In this document: positions 52,335 to 61,630 of the stretch, piece by piece | Layout of the letters: each line of letters opens with the position of its first letter | How positions within the stretch are numbered: the stretch's first letter is position 1 | Origin: Cyanobium sp. Tous-M-B4 | Lineage (GTDB): Bacteria; Cyanobacteriota; Cyanobacteriia; PCC-6307; Cyanobiaceae | Reading direction: 5' to 3' | Assembly: GCF_024345395.1 (NCBI RefSeq) | Contig: NZ_JAGQBA010000002.1 | Span: 124,001-188,000 of the forward strand | Length of the DNA stretch: 64,000 nucleotides | The notes under the pieces: model-generated | Databases searched by the model: none | Seen by the model: only the letters and a program-made list of their open reading frames with translations | Told to the model about the DNA's origin: nothing | Made by a program: the position numbers and the translations under genes

Positions 52335-52928
52335 GTGAAGTATTCCGTCGGCCTCCGTTCTTATTTCAGGCTTTTGGCTAAATCAGGGAATGGCTACTCC
52401 CTTGTCGAGCTCTTGGTTGTAGTCGTCGTGATTGGAATAATCTCTCTTGCTCTGACTAGTTTCCTTTCCACCCAGCTGTTTGAATCATTGCGATTCGAAA
52501 AGGCTAGTCGAGAGACTGACGACGCGTCCCGTGTCCAACATCTTTTGGATACGGAGGTGTCTGAATCGGATGATGTTCTTTATCCTGGTTCGGTTACTGT
52601 CCCTGCTGTTTGCGGAGCTGGGGATCTCGTTTTCGCGCTTGACATTCCTAATCAATACAATGTAGCCACCGGATTGCCTAATTATTACAGAACATATTAT
52701 CTTACTGGTGCATCGGGCGGGATTACCCGTTGTGGCAAGCCTGTTGTCGCGACTGGTGCTCTTGATTTTGCTTCCAGCGATGTCAGCTCGTCAATCTCTT
52801 CAAATATTTCGTTGGAAGTGGTGGCCTCGGGCTCTGGAGCGGAAGTACTCGAGTACAGGCTTTCGAGCTTAAATGGCCGGATCCTGGTTGATGGAAGAGC
52901 TTATGGGCAGGCTGAGGCGATCCGATGA
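52335..52928 (+). CDS. Type IV prepilin (PilW-like)
   Basis: The product has 197 residues from GTG 52335, one base after the stop of the FimT-like gene. The prepilin site is GNG-YSLVELLVVVVVIGIISL with Glu5. The mature part ends with LEYRLSSLNGRILVDGRAY. It is the last gene of the AT-rich pilin operon, which is positioned between serS and the NifU-like gene. Confidence 0.78.
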   Translation: MKYSVGLRSYFRLLAKSGNGYSLVELLVVVVVIGIISLALTSFLSTQLFESLRFEKASRETDDASRVQHLLDTEVSESDDVLYPGSVTVPAVCGAGDLVFALDIPNQYNVATGLPNYYRTYYLTGASGGITRCGKPVVATGALDFASSDVSSSISSNISLEVVASGSGAEVLEYRLSSLNGRILVDGRAYGQAEAIR

Positions 52929-52980
52929 TGGTTGTCTATCAAAAATCTAATATTTAGCCTTAGATATCTTAGGAATAAGT

Positions 52981-53253
52981 TCAAAGAACCTGCACCACCT
53001 CTGATACCTCAGGAATTGCCTCCCGCAGCTTGCGCTCGATGCCCATCTTCAGCGTCATCGTGCTGCTGGGGCAGCTGCCGCAGGCTCCCTGCAGGCGAAC
53101 TTTCACGATCGGGCCGTCGATTTCCACTACTTCCACGTTGCCGCCGTCGGCCATCAGGTAGGGGCGCAGCTCATCGAGGGTGCGCTCCACGTTTTCCAGC
53201 GTCAGGGCGTGGGGATCTTGGGCGGGGGCTGCGGGGGTGGTTTCGCTGCTCAT
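52981..53253 (-). CDS. NifU-like (NFU) iron-sulfur scaffold protein
   Basis: In this 90-residue product, [20 protein letters not shown] and [20 protein letters not shown] carry the CxxC motif of the NFU domain that holds a transferable Fe-S cluster. In cyanobacteria this family feeds photosystem I and other Fe-S proteins. It converges with the pilin operon, 52 bp apart. Confidence 0.95.
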   Translation of the reverse strand: MSSETTPAAPAQDPHALTLENVERTLDELRPYLMADGGNVEVVEIDGPIVKVRLQGACGSCPSSTMTLKMGIERKLREAIPEVSEVVQVL

Positions 53254-53306
53254 TGGGGCCAGCCTGCATGGCTTTCCAGTTTAGGACGGTTGGGCCTGCG
53301 CCTGGC

Positions 53307-53909
53307 TTAGTCCAGGTGGAAATGGGCGAATAGGTTTGCGGCTGGGTCCTGCCGACCGTTGGTGCGCCAGCGAGTTACCAGCTCTTTGAGGCTTTTTTCA
53401 TAGCGCCGCCGCTTCTGCGCGATCCGGCCCAGATAAAGCACCCCTGGGATGATGCCTGGTATCAAAAGCAGCAGGCCGATCCAGATGTCGCGCCTGTGGT
53501 AGCCCTTAGCCGGGAACCTACGGCCACTGCTGATCGCCCAGGCCAGCGCCCGGATTTCCTCGGGGAGATTGCGGTAATTACGTTTATTTGATTGGTCGTT
53601 TGCATAGGGCGTGATCTCCAGCTTTGCCTTGCGGGTCATATCCCGCGCAATCTGACGCCGCACGCCGATCACCTCCCTTGCCTTAGCCAGGGGCACCCGG
53701 GCAATCATCTGGCCCTTGGCAGTCATCAGCGTGAAGCTGGTCGCACTGATGCGCGACTGCTCCAGGGAGCCATACGTGCCATCAGCCAGCTTGCCCTCCT
53801 CCCTTGCCACATCCTGGGCTGCGGCAAACAGCAGGTTCAGACCCTCCTCCCGATTCACTAGCCGGCGCTCGTCTCGGGCTTGCGGCTTGGGAAGGTGCGG
53901 CTGATCCAT
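53307..53909 (-). CDS. Hypothetical membrane-associated protein
   Basis: The 200-residue product is mostly soluble and basic, with one clear hydrophobic segment (WIGLLLLIPGIIPGVLYLGR, about residues 143-162) near the C-terminus. No family is recognised. It is in the same direction as, and 54 bp upstream of, the NFU gene. Its 5' end is divergent from lepA, with about 160 bp between them containing both promoters. Confidence 0.55.
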   Translation of the reverse strand: MDQPHLPKPQARDERRLVNREEGLNLLFAAAQDVAREEGKLADGTYGSLEQSRISATSFTLMTAKGQMIARVPLAKAREVIGVRRQIARDMTRKAKLEITPYANDQSNKRNYRNLPEEIRALAWAISSGRRFPAKGYHRRDIWIGLLLLIPGIIPGVLYLGRIAQKRRRYEKSLKELVTRWRTNGRQDPAANLFAHFHLD

Positions 53910-54071
53910 GGATATAGCGCTGGCTGAAAACTAACTTTCAATCCTATGCCTTATAGAGTTATTCGCATGCAGTTGGGGGCGATTCCTCGATTGGTAGGTC
54001 AGCTGGCCGTTTCGCCCCAGGTTTCCGTCTCCTAGGCTGGCGGGAGCACCCATGAAGCCTCCGCCGGCACG

Positions 54072-55880
54072 ATGACTGACGTTCCCGTTCAGCGGATCCG
54101 TAATTTCTGCATCATCGCCCACATCGACCACGGGAAATCCACCCTGGCCGACCGGCTGCTGCAGGACACCGGCACCGTTGCGGCTCGCGACATGCAGGCG
54201 CAGTTTCTCGACAACATGGAGCTGGAGCGTGAACGCGGCATCACCATCAAGCTCCAGCCCGCCCGTATGGAATACACCGCGGCCGATGGTGAGAGCTACA
54301 TCCTCAACCTGATTGATACTCCCGGCCACGTTGACTTTTCCTATGAAGTAAGCCGTTCATTGCAGGCTTGTGAAGGCGCCCTGCTGGTAGTAGATGCCAG
54401 CCAGGGCGTGGAAGCCCAAACCCTGGCCAATGTCTACCTGGCGCTTGAAAACAATCTTGAGATCATTCCTGTCCTAAACAAGATTGATCTGCCTGGCGCC
54501 GATGCAGACCGCATCGCGGAAGAAATTGAAGCAATCATCGGGCTCGATTGCTCCAATGCAATTCATTGCTCAGCAAAAACTGGTCTCGGGGTGCCCGAAA
54601 TCCTCCAGGCTGTGGTGGATCGGGTGCCGGCTCCCGCCGACAAAGTGGCTGAGCCGCTGCGGGCCTTGATATTCGACTCCTATTACGACGCCTACCGGGG
54701 CGTGATCGTGTATTTCCGTGTGATCTCCGGTTCGATCAGCAAGCGCGACAAGGTGCTACTGATGGCCAGCGGCAAGGTAGTGGAACTCGATGAGGTGGGC
54801 GTGATGGCGCCCGATCAGCGCCAGGTGGATTCACTCCATGCCGGCGAGGTGGGTTACATGGCCGCTTCTATCAAGGCCGTTGCCGATGCCCGCGTTGGCG
54901 ACACCATCACGCTGGCAGCCAATCCTGCCGCTGAGCCGTTGCCCGGTTACACCGAGGCCAAGCCCATGGTGTTCTGCGGGCTGTTTCCCACCGACGCCGA
55001 CCAATACCCTGATCTACGCGAAGCCCTAGACAAGCTGCAGCTTTCCGATGCCGCGCTCAAATATGAGCCGGAAACCAGTAGCGCCATGGGCTTTGGTTTC
55101 CGTTGTGGCTTCCTTGGCTTGCTGCACATGGAGATCGTGCAGGAGCGGCTGGAGCGGGAATACAACCTTGATCTGATTGTTACCGCGCCATCGGTGATCT
55201 ATCAGGTGAACATGCTTGATAACACATTGATGATGGTGGACAATCCCGCCACCCTGCCCGACCCGCAAAAGCGTGAATCCATAGAAGAGCCCTATGTGAA
55301 GCTCGAGATTTACACCCCCAACATCTATAACGGCGCCCTGATGGAGCTGTGCCAAGAGCGGCGCGGTGAATTTATCGATATGAAATACATCACCACCGAC
55401 CGGGTGACTCTCCACTACGAGATGCCGCTGGCGGAGGTGGTTACAGACTTCTTTGACCAGATGAAGTCGCGCACCAAGGGCTACGCCTCAATGGAATACA
55501 GCCTGATCGGCTACCGCAAAAATGAGCTGGTGCGTCTTGATGTATTGATCAATGGCGAGAAGGCCGACCCGCTCACCACCATCGTGCACCGCGATAAGGC
55601 CTACAACGTAGGCAAGGGTTTGGTGGAGAAACTCAAGGAGCTGATCCCCCGCCAGCAGTTCAAAATTCCAATCCAGGCCTCGATCGGCAGCCGCATCATT
55701 GCCTCCGAAAGCATCAGCGCCATGCGCAAAGATGTGCTAGCAAAGTGCTATGGCGGCGACATCTCCCGCAAGAAAAAGCTACTGCAAAAGCAAGCCAAGG
55801 GCAAAAAGCGCATGAAGGCCATGGGTAAAGTCGATGTGCCCCAAGAGGCCTTCATGGCCGTTCTCAAGCTGAACCAGTAG
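54072..55880 (+). CDS. lepA: Elongation factor 4 (LepA)
   Basis: This 602-residue ribosomal GTPase back-translocates or remodels stalled ribosomes. The G1 motif is [21 protein letters not shown]2/G3 include RERGITIK and [14 protein letters not shown], and G4 is NKIDLPGAD. The C-terminal EF4-specific domain has [20 protein letters not shown]. It is full length and has good codon use of a core gene. Confidence 0.98.
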   Translation: MTDVPVQRIRNFCIIAHIDHGKSTLADRLLQDTGTVAARDMQAQFLDNMELERERGITIKLQPARMEYTAADGESYILNLIDTPGHVDFSYEVSRSLQACEGALLVVDASQGVEAQTLANVYLALENNLEIIPVLNKIDLPGADADRIAEEIEAIIGLDCSNAIHCSAKTGLGVPEILQAVVDRVPAPADKVAEPLRALIFDSYYDAYRGVIVYFRVISGSISKRDKVLLMASGKVVELDEVGVMAPDQRQVDSLHAGEVGYMAASIKAVADARVGDTITLAANPAAEPLPGYTEAKPMVFCGLFPTDADQYPDLREALDKLQLSDAALKYEPETSSAMGFGFRCGFLGLLHMEIVQERLEREYNLDLIVTAPSVIYQVNMLDNTLMMVDNPATLPDPQKRESIEEPYVKLEIYTPNIYNGALMELCQERRGEFIDMKYITTDRVTLHYEMPLAEVVTDFFDQMKSRTKGYASMEYSLIGYRKNELVRLDVLINGEKADPLTTIVHRDKAYNVGKGLVEKLKELIPRQQFKIPIQASIGSRIIASESISAMRKDVLAKCYGGDISRKKKLLQKQAKGKKRMKAMGKVDVPQEAFMAVLKLNQ

Positions 55881-55958
55881 GGCGCTGTGGCTACTGTGTT
55901 GTGTGACGAGGCCGCCAGCTTTGGTCTGAATGGTTTAAGGGGCTGAACGTTTGCCCTC

Positions 55959-55989
55959 CTGAATTCTGTACAGGCTGTACGGAATTCAG
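55959..55989. repeat. Dispersed palindromic element, copy 2
   Basis: CTGAATTCTGTACAG (55959-55973), one spacer G, then CTGTACGGAATTCAG (55975-55989): arms of 15 bases with a single mismatch. It overlaps the 3' end of the Rpn-type gene and faces lepA, so it could be a shared terminator. Related copies are at 34368 and 60655. Confidence 0.7.
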
Positions 55990-56790
55990 GCGAGTGCTGC
56001 GAACCAGGCGGCCAGGTCGTCTGGTCCCTGAAAATCGAGCAGGGCTTCCGCCAAGGCCTCGAGTTGCTCCAGCGGCAGTGCCTCGATCTGGGCAGTGGTG
56101 GCGGCGCTCAGTGGGCCGCAGCGGCGGCTCAGCAGACGCAGGGTGACGCGGGCTTCTCCTCGGGCTTCTCCCCGCGCTTCTCCTTCGGCGAAGCCAATGC
56201 CGACGATCTCTTTGTAGATGCGGCTTTGGGTGAAGTCTTCAACGGTGATGCCGCCCATGGCGCATACCTCCGGGATAGATCGGGTTGGAAAGCGTGTTAC
56301 CAAGATAGCGGCGATCACATCATCGAGCTCCGCTGTCCAGGGCATGCTCTTGGCTGCCGCTTGCTGACGCAAGAGCCAGAGATGCGTTGGGCGGCCAGTG
56401 CTCAGGCAGCAGTTCCACCCAGCGCACGCGATGCTCCAGAAATTTAGCCACAGGCTCCACTGCCCCGAAATGGAGCTGACGCGACGGGGCGATCACCACC
56501 ACTCGCCAAGCATTGATGCTTGGCTCCTGCTGCAGAAGGCGCGCTGATTCGGCGTAAAGGCGCCGCAAAAAGCCGGCATCGGCAGCCATCTGGGCCTCGA
56601 GGATCAAGGCCGGCAGGTCGGGTCGATCGGCTGGAGGCAGAAAGAGACCGTCGAGTCGATATTCGCGTTCTTTCAGTGCGGGTGCTGAAAAGGTGTGACC
56701 CGCAGCGTCAGCAGGAAGCCCCTCAACTAGCGAGAGGATCCGGTCGGGATTGTTCTGGAACAGCCAGAAGAACAGCTTGTCGGAGAGCAT
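55986..56790 (-). pseudogene. Rpn-family PD-(D/E)XK nuclease/transposase (DUF2887-like), frameshifted
   Basis: The N-terminal half starts at ATG 56790 (FFWLFQNNPDRILSLVEGLP, then LDGLFLPPADRPDLPALILE and AQMAADAGFLRRLYAES) with the PD-(D/E)XK-type acid residues and Glu-x-Gln. The C-terminal half continues in the next frame from about 56370 (LRQQAAAKSMPWTAELDDVI) and includes a GEARGEARGEAR repeat and a short helical end. A single missing base near 56365 explains it. Rpn proteins are linked to recombination and phage defence. The frameshift likely inactivates the product, although the nuclease half stays open. Confidence 0.78.
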
Positions 56791-56819
56791 TTAAGAATCT
56801 TGTACAGTCTTCGACGGCC

Positions 56820-58553
56820 CTAGGTGCCAGCACTAATGGCTGCGTCGTAGCAAGCGGCGAGCTCTGCAACTGGTAGGGGTTTGCTGAATAAATAGCCTTG
56901 GAAGTATTTAATGCCTAGTTTGCGTAGGGCTTGGAAGGTTGCCTCATCTTCTACTCCTTCTGCTACTAGGTGTAGGGGCATCTGGGTGGACATGCCAGCG
57001 ATCACTTCGACGATCTGGCGGGCGTAGGGATCGGTGTGCAGAGCTAGCACAAAGGAACGATCGATTTTTATCTCGTTTGGCTGCAGCGTATTGATCAAGT
57101 TGAGCGAGGAGTAGCCGGTGCCGAAGTCATCTAGCGACAGCTCGATGCCAGCGGCGCGTAAGGCCTGCAGATTTGCTTCAGTGGTGGCGGAGCGATCCAG
57201 AATTGATGCCTCTGTGATCTCGAGCGTCAACCTTTTGGGATCGACGCCGGTGCGCTCCAGCATGCCCAGCAGCCTTGCCTGCAGCTGCGGATCACTTAAT
57301 TGCGACGGGCTCACGTTGCTGGAGAGCCTCAGCCCAGGCTGTTGCAGGGCGCCATCAAGGGCTAGGAAGCCATCGAGGCTCAGCTGGAACAGGTGCTCAC
57401 CCAGCTCCCGCATCATGCGGTAGCGCTCGGCGATATCGAGAAACACATCTGGGCCGATGAAGCCCCGACTGGGGTGCCGCCAGCGGGCCAAGGCTTCTAC
57501 GCCGCGCAGCCTTTGCTCCTTATCCACCACCGGTTGGAAAGCCATGCTCAAGCCGCCTTGGCGCAGGGCATCTTTGAGGTCGGCGTAGAGCTGGTAGTCG
57601 TCGTAGCTGCCTTTGGCAGTGGCTACATCGAATACGGCTACGCGGGCGTGCTGCTGGCTCTTGGCTTGATCCATCGCCAGGTCGGACTGGCGCAGGATTG
57701 CTTCTGGATCGCTGGAGTCGGGATCCACCACATTTACGCCAATGCTGATATCGATATCGATGCTCACATTGCCGAGGTTGGCTAGCTCCTCAAACATCGC
57801 CATGATCCGGCAGGCAAACAAATGGGCGTGGGCCTTGAGGGTTTGCTCGGAGTTGCTCTTAATCGCCGATAGATCCATCAGCACCGCAAATTCATCACCA
57901 CCTAGGCGGGAGAGGAAATCGCCAGCTCGAATTGTGTCTTTGAGCCGCTGCGAAACCGCTACCAGCGCCCGGTCGCCGGTGGCGTGGCCGTAGGTGTCGT
58001 TGATTGCTTTGAACTTATCGACATCAATAAACAACACCGCAAAGCGCTTACGCGAGCGCTTGGAGCGGGCTGATTCGATCTGCACCTGCTCAATGAAATG
58101 ACGCCGATTGGGCAGCTGGGTCAGTGAATCGAGTAGCGCCAGCGACCGCGCTGATTCCAGCAGCCACTCCATGCGGCTGGCCAGTTGGTTCACCTTGAAG
58201 TTGATCTCACTGCGCTTAAAGCTGTCGGGTGGCATGCCCAGCTGCTGCAGCACCGCATCGAGGTTGCGGCTGGTCTGCCGCAGCCGCCGGCTCGACTTGT
58301 GCTCCAGCTGCAGTTCGCGCAGGTTTTGGCGCCGCCGCTCCAGCATCACTTTGGCGCGCACCAGCAGCACCACCGCCACCAGCCCGGCGAACACCAGTAG
58401 GTCGCGGCCCAAGTACCAGGCCAGTACTGACGTGAGCAGCAGCAGCGCCAGTAGCAATGGCTTGCGCATTTGCGAGCGCGGATGCTCCCGTCGCTCCTGC
58501 TTCCACCAGGACCGCACCGGTCGTTGCAGCAAAGCTCGCACCGGGGGGCGCAT
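56820..58553 (-). CDS. GGDEF-EAL dual-domain c-di-GMP protein
   Basis: In this 577-residue product, two N-terminal membrane helices (about residues 30-65) and a coiled-coil region lead to a diguanylate cyclase domain with intact RLGGDEFAVLMD. An EAL phosphodiesterase domain follows, with VEALARWRHPSRGFIG and SLDDFGTGYSSLNLINTLQP. Both active sites look complete, so direction of activity cannot be predicted. It is divergent from a minor-pilin operon, a common setting for control of pilus or adhesion by c-di-GMP. Start at ATG 58553, with an alternative at 58469. Confidence 0.92.
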   Translation of the reverse strand: MRPPVRALLQRPVRSWWKQERREHPRSQMRKPLLLALLLLTSVLAWYLGRDLLVFAGLVAVVLLVRAKVMLERRRQNLRELQLEHKSSRRLRQTSRNLDAVLQQLGMPPDSFKRSEINFKVNQLASRMEWLLESARSLALLDSLTQLPNRRHFIEQVQIESARSKRSRKRFAVLFIDVDKFKAINDTYGHATGDRALVAVSQRLKDTIRAGDFLSRLGGDEFAVLMDLSAIKSNSEQTLKAHAHLFACRIMAMFEELANLGNVSIDIDISIGVNVVDPDSSDPEAILRQSDLAMDQAKSQQHARVAVFDVATAKGSYDDYQLYADLKDALRQGGLSMAFQPVVDKEQRLRGVEALARWRHPSRGFIGPDVFLDIAERYRMMRELGEHLFQLSLDGFLALDGALQQPGLRLSSNVSPSQLSDPQLQARLLGMLERTGVDPKRLTLEITEASILDRSATTEANLQALRAAGIELSLDDFGTGYSSLNLINTLQPNEIKIDRSFVLALHTDPYARQIVEVIAGMSTQMPLHLVAEGVEDEATFQALRKLGIKYFQGYLFSKPLPVAELAACYDAAISAGT

Positions 58554-58644
58554 TTGATCTCACTAGTGGCCGCAAATTAGCGCCGCTTCAAGGATTTTGC
58601 CGCCCGTGGGAACACTGATCGCGTCGTTGTGCGCCAGGTGCCCC

Positions 58645-59151
58645 ATGGCCCGGTTCCCCCGTTCCCTAGCTAGTCCCCCTCCAATGGCGGCTGGTTTTGT
58701 GTTGCCCCTCTCTGCCACAGCCTCGCTGCTGCTAGTGCTGAGCAGCGTTTCGCTGCAGGCTGCGGCCCTGCAGGCCCGCAGCCAGGTGCAGGCTGGCCAG
58801 CGGTTGCGGCAGGCGGAAGATCAGTTGATGTCGGCGGCCCAACACCTGCTGGCGGCGCCAGCTACCCCCGCCGTGGGCCAAACCGGCCAGGTGGGCCCGG
58901 TTGCCTACCGCTTGGTGGCTTTTGATGGCCCCCATTGGGATGGCGCACATGCTGCAGGTGGCCTGCAGCGGGGCCGAGCTGCCGCCACCTTGGAACTGCA
59001 GCCCACCGCTGAGCAGCCCCGCGCCCTGCGGGCGGCCTATGGCCTGGAGCTGGCCCGCACCATTACGCCCGATGGCCCCGGCAGCCAGCAGCTACTGGCA
59101 GTGCGGGAGCTGGGCTTGCGCGGTCGCACCAGCCAGGGGGTGGCGCCATGA
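58645..59151 (+). CDS. PilX-like minor pilin (operon 2, gene 1)
   Basis: The product has 168 residues from ATG 58645. The hydrophobic helix FVLPLSATASLLLVLSSVSL follows a short leader with Gly at its end, without Glu5, the same style as the first gene of the AT-rich operon at 49 kb. The remaining part is Ala/Gln-rich. The stop overlaps the next gene (ATGA). GC content is high, like the core genome. Confidence 0.6.
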   Translation: MARFPRSLASPPPMAAGFVLPLSATASLLLVLSSVSLQAAALQARSQVQAGQRLRQAEDQLMSAAQHLLAAPATPAVGQTGQVGPVAYRLVAFDGPHWDGAHAAGGLQRGRAAATLELQPTAEQPRALRAAYGLELARTITPDGPGSQQLLAVRELGLRGRTSQGVAP

Positions 59152-59558
59152 ACTTGGTAGAAGCGATGGTGGCCTCGGCCATGTTTGTGACCTCGTCTAG
59201 CTGCTCCTTGCAGTTGTGGTCGGGCAGCGCCAGCTGGGCGCGTCAGGCGGAAGCGCAGCAGCAGCAGGCGGCCCAACTGGAGGCAGCCCTCCTGGCTAGC
59301 CAGGCCCAGCTCACGGCCCTGGCCGGCACAACGATCGCCGCTGATTGCACGGCCGCCAGCAGCTGGCTTGTGGCCCATTTGCAAAGCCTCCCCAGCGGCG
59401 AGGGCATCGTGCGCCAGGTGAGCACCGAGCCCGGGGCCCTGGTGCGGTTGCAGGTTGCTGGTGCTGGTGGTGTGCAGCGCCAGCGCTGGCTAAGCCCAGC
59501 GGCCTACGGCTTGTGTGGATCGCAACCTGCAGCGGAGCCGAGCGATGCAACGACCTGA
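59148..59558 (+). CDS. PilV-like minor pilin apparently lacking its leader peptide
   Basis: The 136-residue product starts MNLVEAMVASAMFVTSSSCS. This is the mature N-terminus of a prepilin with Glu5 but without the basic leader or the conserved Gly-1 before it. No alternative start lies upstream in this frame. GGA directly precedes Met in frame, so a longer protein once may have existed. Gene order (after PilX-like, before FimT-like) supports PilV-like identity. Unprocessed product may not enter the pilus. Confidence 0.55.
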   Translation: MNLVEAMVASAMFVTSSSCSLQLWSGSASWARQAEAQQQQAAQLEAALLASQAQLTALAGTTIAADCTAASSWLVAHLQSLPSGEGIVRQVSTEPGALVRLQVAGAGGVQRQRWLSPAAYGLCGSQPAAEPSDATT

Positions 59559-60060
59559 CTCAGGCTTCAGCCTGGCCGAGCTCCTGGTGGCGGTGGCGGT
59601 GCTGGGCTTGCTGGCCAGCCTGGCCATAGATGGCGGCCAGCGCAGCCTGGCGCGGATGAGGGTGGAGGCGGCCAGCCGCCGGCTCGGGGTGGGCCTGGAG
59701 GCTGCGCGCCGGCAAGCCCAGAGCCAAGGCCAGCCCTGTGCTCTTGAGCTCGGTGCCAGCGGTTGGAGCGAGCCCAGTGGCGGCAGCCTGGCCGGCTGTC
59801 TGACGGCAGTGGTGGCCAGCAGCGAGCAGCAAGACAGCGACGCCGTGACGCTCCAGCACAACCTGCCCGGGGCCCTGCGTTTCAGCAGCAACGGACTGAT
59901 TCTCGATGGCGGCACGGTGGTGATCGCTGCGCCTGGCACGGAACTGCGCCGCTGCCTGGTGGTGTCACTGCCGCTGGGGGTGAGCCGCCTGGGTCGCTAC
60001 ACCGGCCCCCTGGACGGCCCACCCAGCAGCAGTGCCTGCCTTGCCGATGGGGCTCTATGA
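59545..60060 (+). CDS. Type IV prepilin (FimT/GspH-like, operon 2)
   Basis: The product has 171 residues from ATG 59545, which overlaps the preceding gene. RPDSG-FSLAELLVAVAVLGLLAS is a perfect prepilin site with Glu5. RVEAASRRLGVGLEAARRQA follows, as in the FimT group. A scrap of a related gene, with a stop codon, is at 63841-63912. It would be processed by PilD and act in pilus initiation. Confidence 0.85.
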   Translation: MQRPDSGFSLAELLVAVAVLGLLASLAIDGGQRSLARMRVEAASRRLGVGLEAARRQAQSQGQPCALELGASGWSEPSGGSLAGCLTAVVASSEQQDSDAVTLQHNLPGALRFSSNGLILDGGTVVIAAPGTELRRCLVVSLPLGVSRLGRYTGPLDGPPSSSACLADGAL

Positions 60061-60614
60061 AAGCGATTGCCAAGGCAAACGCCAGGGGCTTTTCCCTGGT
60101 GGAGCTGCTGCTTGCTCTTTTGATTGGTTGCTCGTTAAGCGGGCTGCTGTTGCAGGCTGTTTTGGCCGAGCTCAGCAGCGGTCAGCGCTTTGCTCGGCTG
60201 CTGCGCGAGCGGGCCGTGGCCCGGCGCACGCTGGAGCTGGTGCGGGGCGACCTGCTCCAAGCCCGGGGCCTCGCCGATCCCGCCGGGCTGGCGCCGGCCT
60301 GCAACCTGGCGGGCCGCAGAGTGGTGCTGCATCTCGATACTGCCTCTGGACCGATCACCTATTCATTGGGCAAGCCGGCTGAACCGATCTGGCGGGGCCA
60401 GGTGCTGATGCGCTGCGGACCGGCCTATGGCCTGCATGGCGAGCTGGGCAGCGGGGCGGCGCAAAACCGAGTGGTGCTCGATGCCCTGGCGGCCAGCGCT
60501 GGCTTCCGGGCCCAGCCCGCTAGCGCGGGGGTGCTGCAGCTGGAATTGGCGCAGGCCTGGGCCGATGGGGGGCGGCTGAGCTCCCGCTTGCCGGTGGCCA
60601 TTGGGGCAAATTAA
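60057..60614 (+). CDS. Type IV prepilin (PilW-like, operon 2)
   Basis: The 185-residue product starts at ATG 60057, coupled by ATGA. Its prepilin site is ARG-FSLVELLLALLIGCSLSG with Glu5. The C-terminal domain has a Cys pair (GLAPACNL, VLMRCGPAY). It closes operon 2, and a palindromic element follows at 60655. Confidence 0.83.
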   Translation: MKAIAKANARGFSLVELLLALLIGCSLSGLLLQAVLAELSSGQRFARLLRERAVARRTLELVRGDLLQARGLADPAGLAPACNLAGRRVVLHLDTASGPITYSLGKPAEPIWRGQVLMRCGPAYGLHGELGSGAAQNRVVLDALAASAGFRAQPASAGVLQLELAQAWADGGRLSSRLPVAIGAN

Positions 60615-60654
60615 GCAAGCTGCCGGCTGGAGCGGCGGGGTGCTGAAAGCTCTC

Positions 60655-60684
60655 CTGAATTCAGTACAACCTGTACAGATTTAG
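60655..60684. repeat. Dispersed palindromic element, copy 3
   Basis: CTGAATTCAGTACAA-C-CTGTACAGATTTAG: arms related to copies 1 and 2 with some mismatches. It lies 40 bp after the pilin operon, where it might work as a terminator, and just before a transposase remnant. Confidence 0.6.
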
Positions 60685-60796
60685 GGAGGCGCCCACATTG
60701 CCAAGGCTTCCCCCTGAGCCGCCCGCTTCTCCACAGACGCCCGGAAATCTGCCCAGATCCCAGTGACCGCAGTTGATCTGGGCGGGAGAATAGGGC

Positions 60797-60931
60797 ATGA
60801 GAAAGCCCAACACCTTCCGTCCCTGGAACCCCGCGCAGACGCTGCTGCTTTTGTACGCCTACTGCGTCGGCATCCCCTCCTCCCGGGTGCTCACCGGCAA
60901 CCAGCAGCCGGACCACAGCCGGGTCTGGTGA
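60797..60931 (+). pseudogene. IS1182-like transposase remnant (internal deletion)
   Basis: In this 44-codon frame, RKPNTFRPWNPAQTLLL matches the start of IS1182-group transposases as I remember them, and LLYAYCVGIPSSR matches a segment that normally lies much further into the protein. The two are fused here, indicating a large internal deletion. No terminal inverted repeats are recognised nearby. Confidence 0.55.
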
Positions 60932-61016
60932 GCCTGGGCGGGGTGAGCCACACCTTGTCGCGGTCTCCGGCAAGAATTCCCATTAGGTTGTAGCTATATA
61001 AGGCAACCTTCTGCGT

Positions 61017-61230
61017 TTGCTGCGGCAGAAGCTGGTGGAGGGCATCATCATGCCCTTGCCCGTGCTCACACGCCGCGACACCTGGATCCCGCGCGTAGCC
61101 GGCAAGGTTCTGGCGGTGATCGGCATGCGCCGCAGCGGCAAGACCAGCCTGCTCTGGCAGGAGCTCGGCGATCGCCTGGCGAATGCTGAATGGAGCCACC
61201 AGTCATGGCCAATTGATCTCAGCGCCAAGC
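61017..61230 (+). pseudogene. AAA ATPase (DUF4143-type) N-terminal remnant
   Basis: VAGKVLAVIGMRRSGKTSLL, then WQELGDRLAN: a P-loop with Gly-x-x-x-x-Gly-Lys-Thr in a family like the ATPase at 45.8 kb. After about residue 58 homology stops, although the frame stays open to 61382 with low-complexity content. It has lost Walker B and the C-terminal domain. Confidence 0.6.
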
Positions 61231-61375
61231 CCTCTCGCCATCCACGGGCAAGAAGGGTTCCACACGCATCCCCAGCGCCTGCAGCAGCTGGCTGCGCGGG
61301 TGCTCCCCTAAACGTTTTTTTCGTGACCCCCACCCGTAGAAAACCAGACAGACCACACTTGATCAGCTTCAGCAG

Positions 61376-61630
61376 TCAGTAGTGATGCCGGAGCTGGGCG
61401 ATCAGCAGGTCGCCCGCACTGATGCAGTAGACGATGCGATGTTCAGCGTCGATGCGCCGCGACCAGTAGCCGGTTAGGGCATGGCGAAGGGGCTCGGGTT
61501 TGCCGATCCCCGCGAAGGGATCTCGGCGGATCTCGTTGATCAGTCGGTTGATGCGCTGCAGGATCTTGCGATCGTGTTGCTGCCAGTGCATGTAGTCCTC
61601 CCAGGCCTCTGGGGAGAAAATCAGTCGCAC
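61376..61630 (-). CDS. yoeB: Txe/YoeB-family toxin (second YoeB/YefM pair)
   Basis: In this 84-residue product, LIFSPEAWEDYMHWQQHDRK starts the fold. RRDPFAGIGKPEPLRHALTG and WSRRIDAEHRIVYCIS are typical, and the protein ends in RHHY, the hallmark catalytic His-Tyr end of YoeB. It is a closer match to E. coli YoeB than the one at 42.7 kb. The 5' end overlaps the antitoxin by 10 bp. Confidence 0.92.
   Translation of the reverse strand: MRLIFSPEAWEDYMHWQQHDRKILQRINRLINEIRRDPFAGIGKPEPLRHALTGYWSRRIDAEHRIVYCISAGDLLIAQLRHHY

Noticed and set aside
2475-61175. HIP1 octamer GCGATCGC enrichment
   Set aside because: I noted copies at 2475, 3890, 41159, 42368 and 61168, but for a GC-rich 64-kb sequence a few are expected by chance. 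A full count would be needed.
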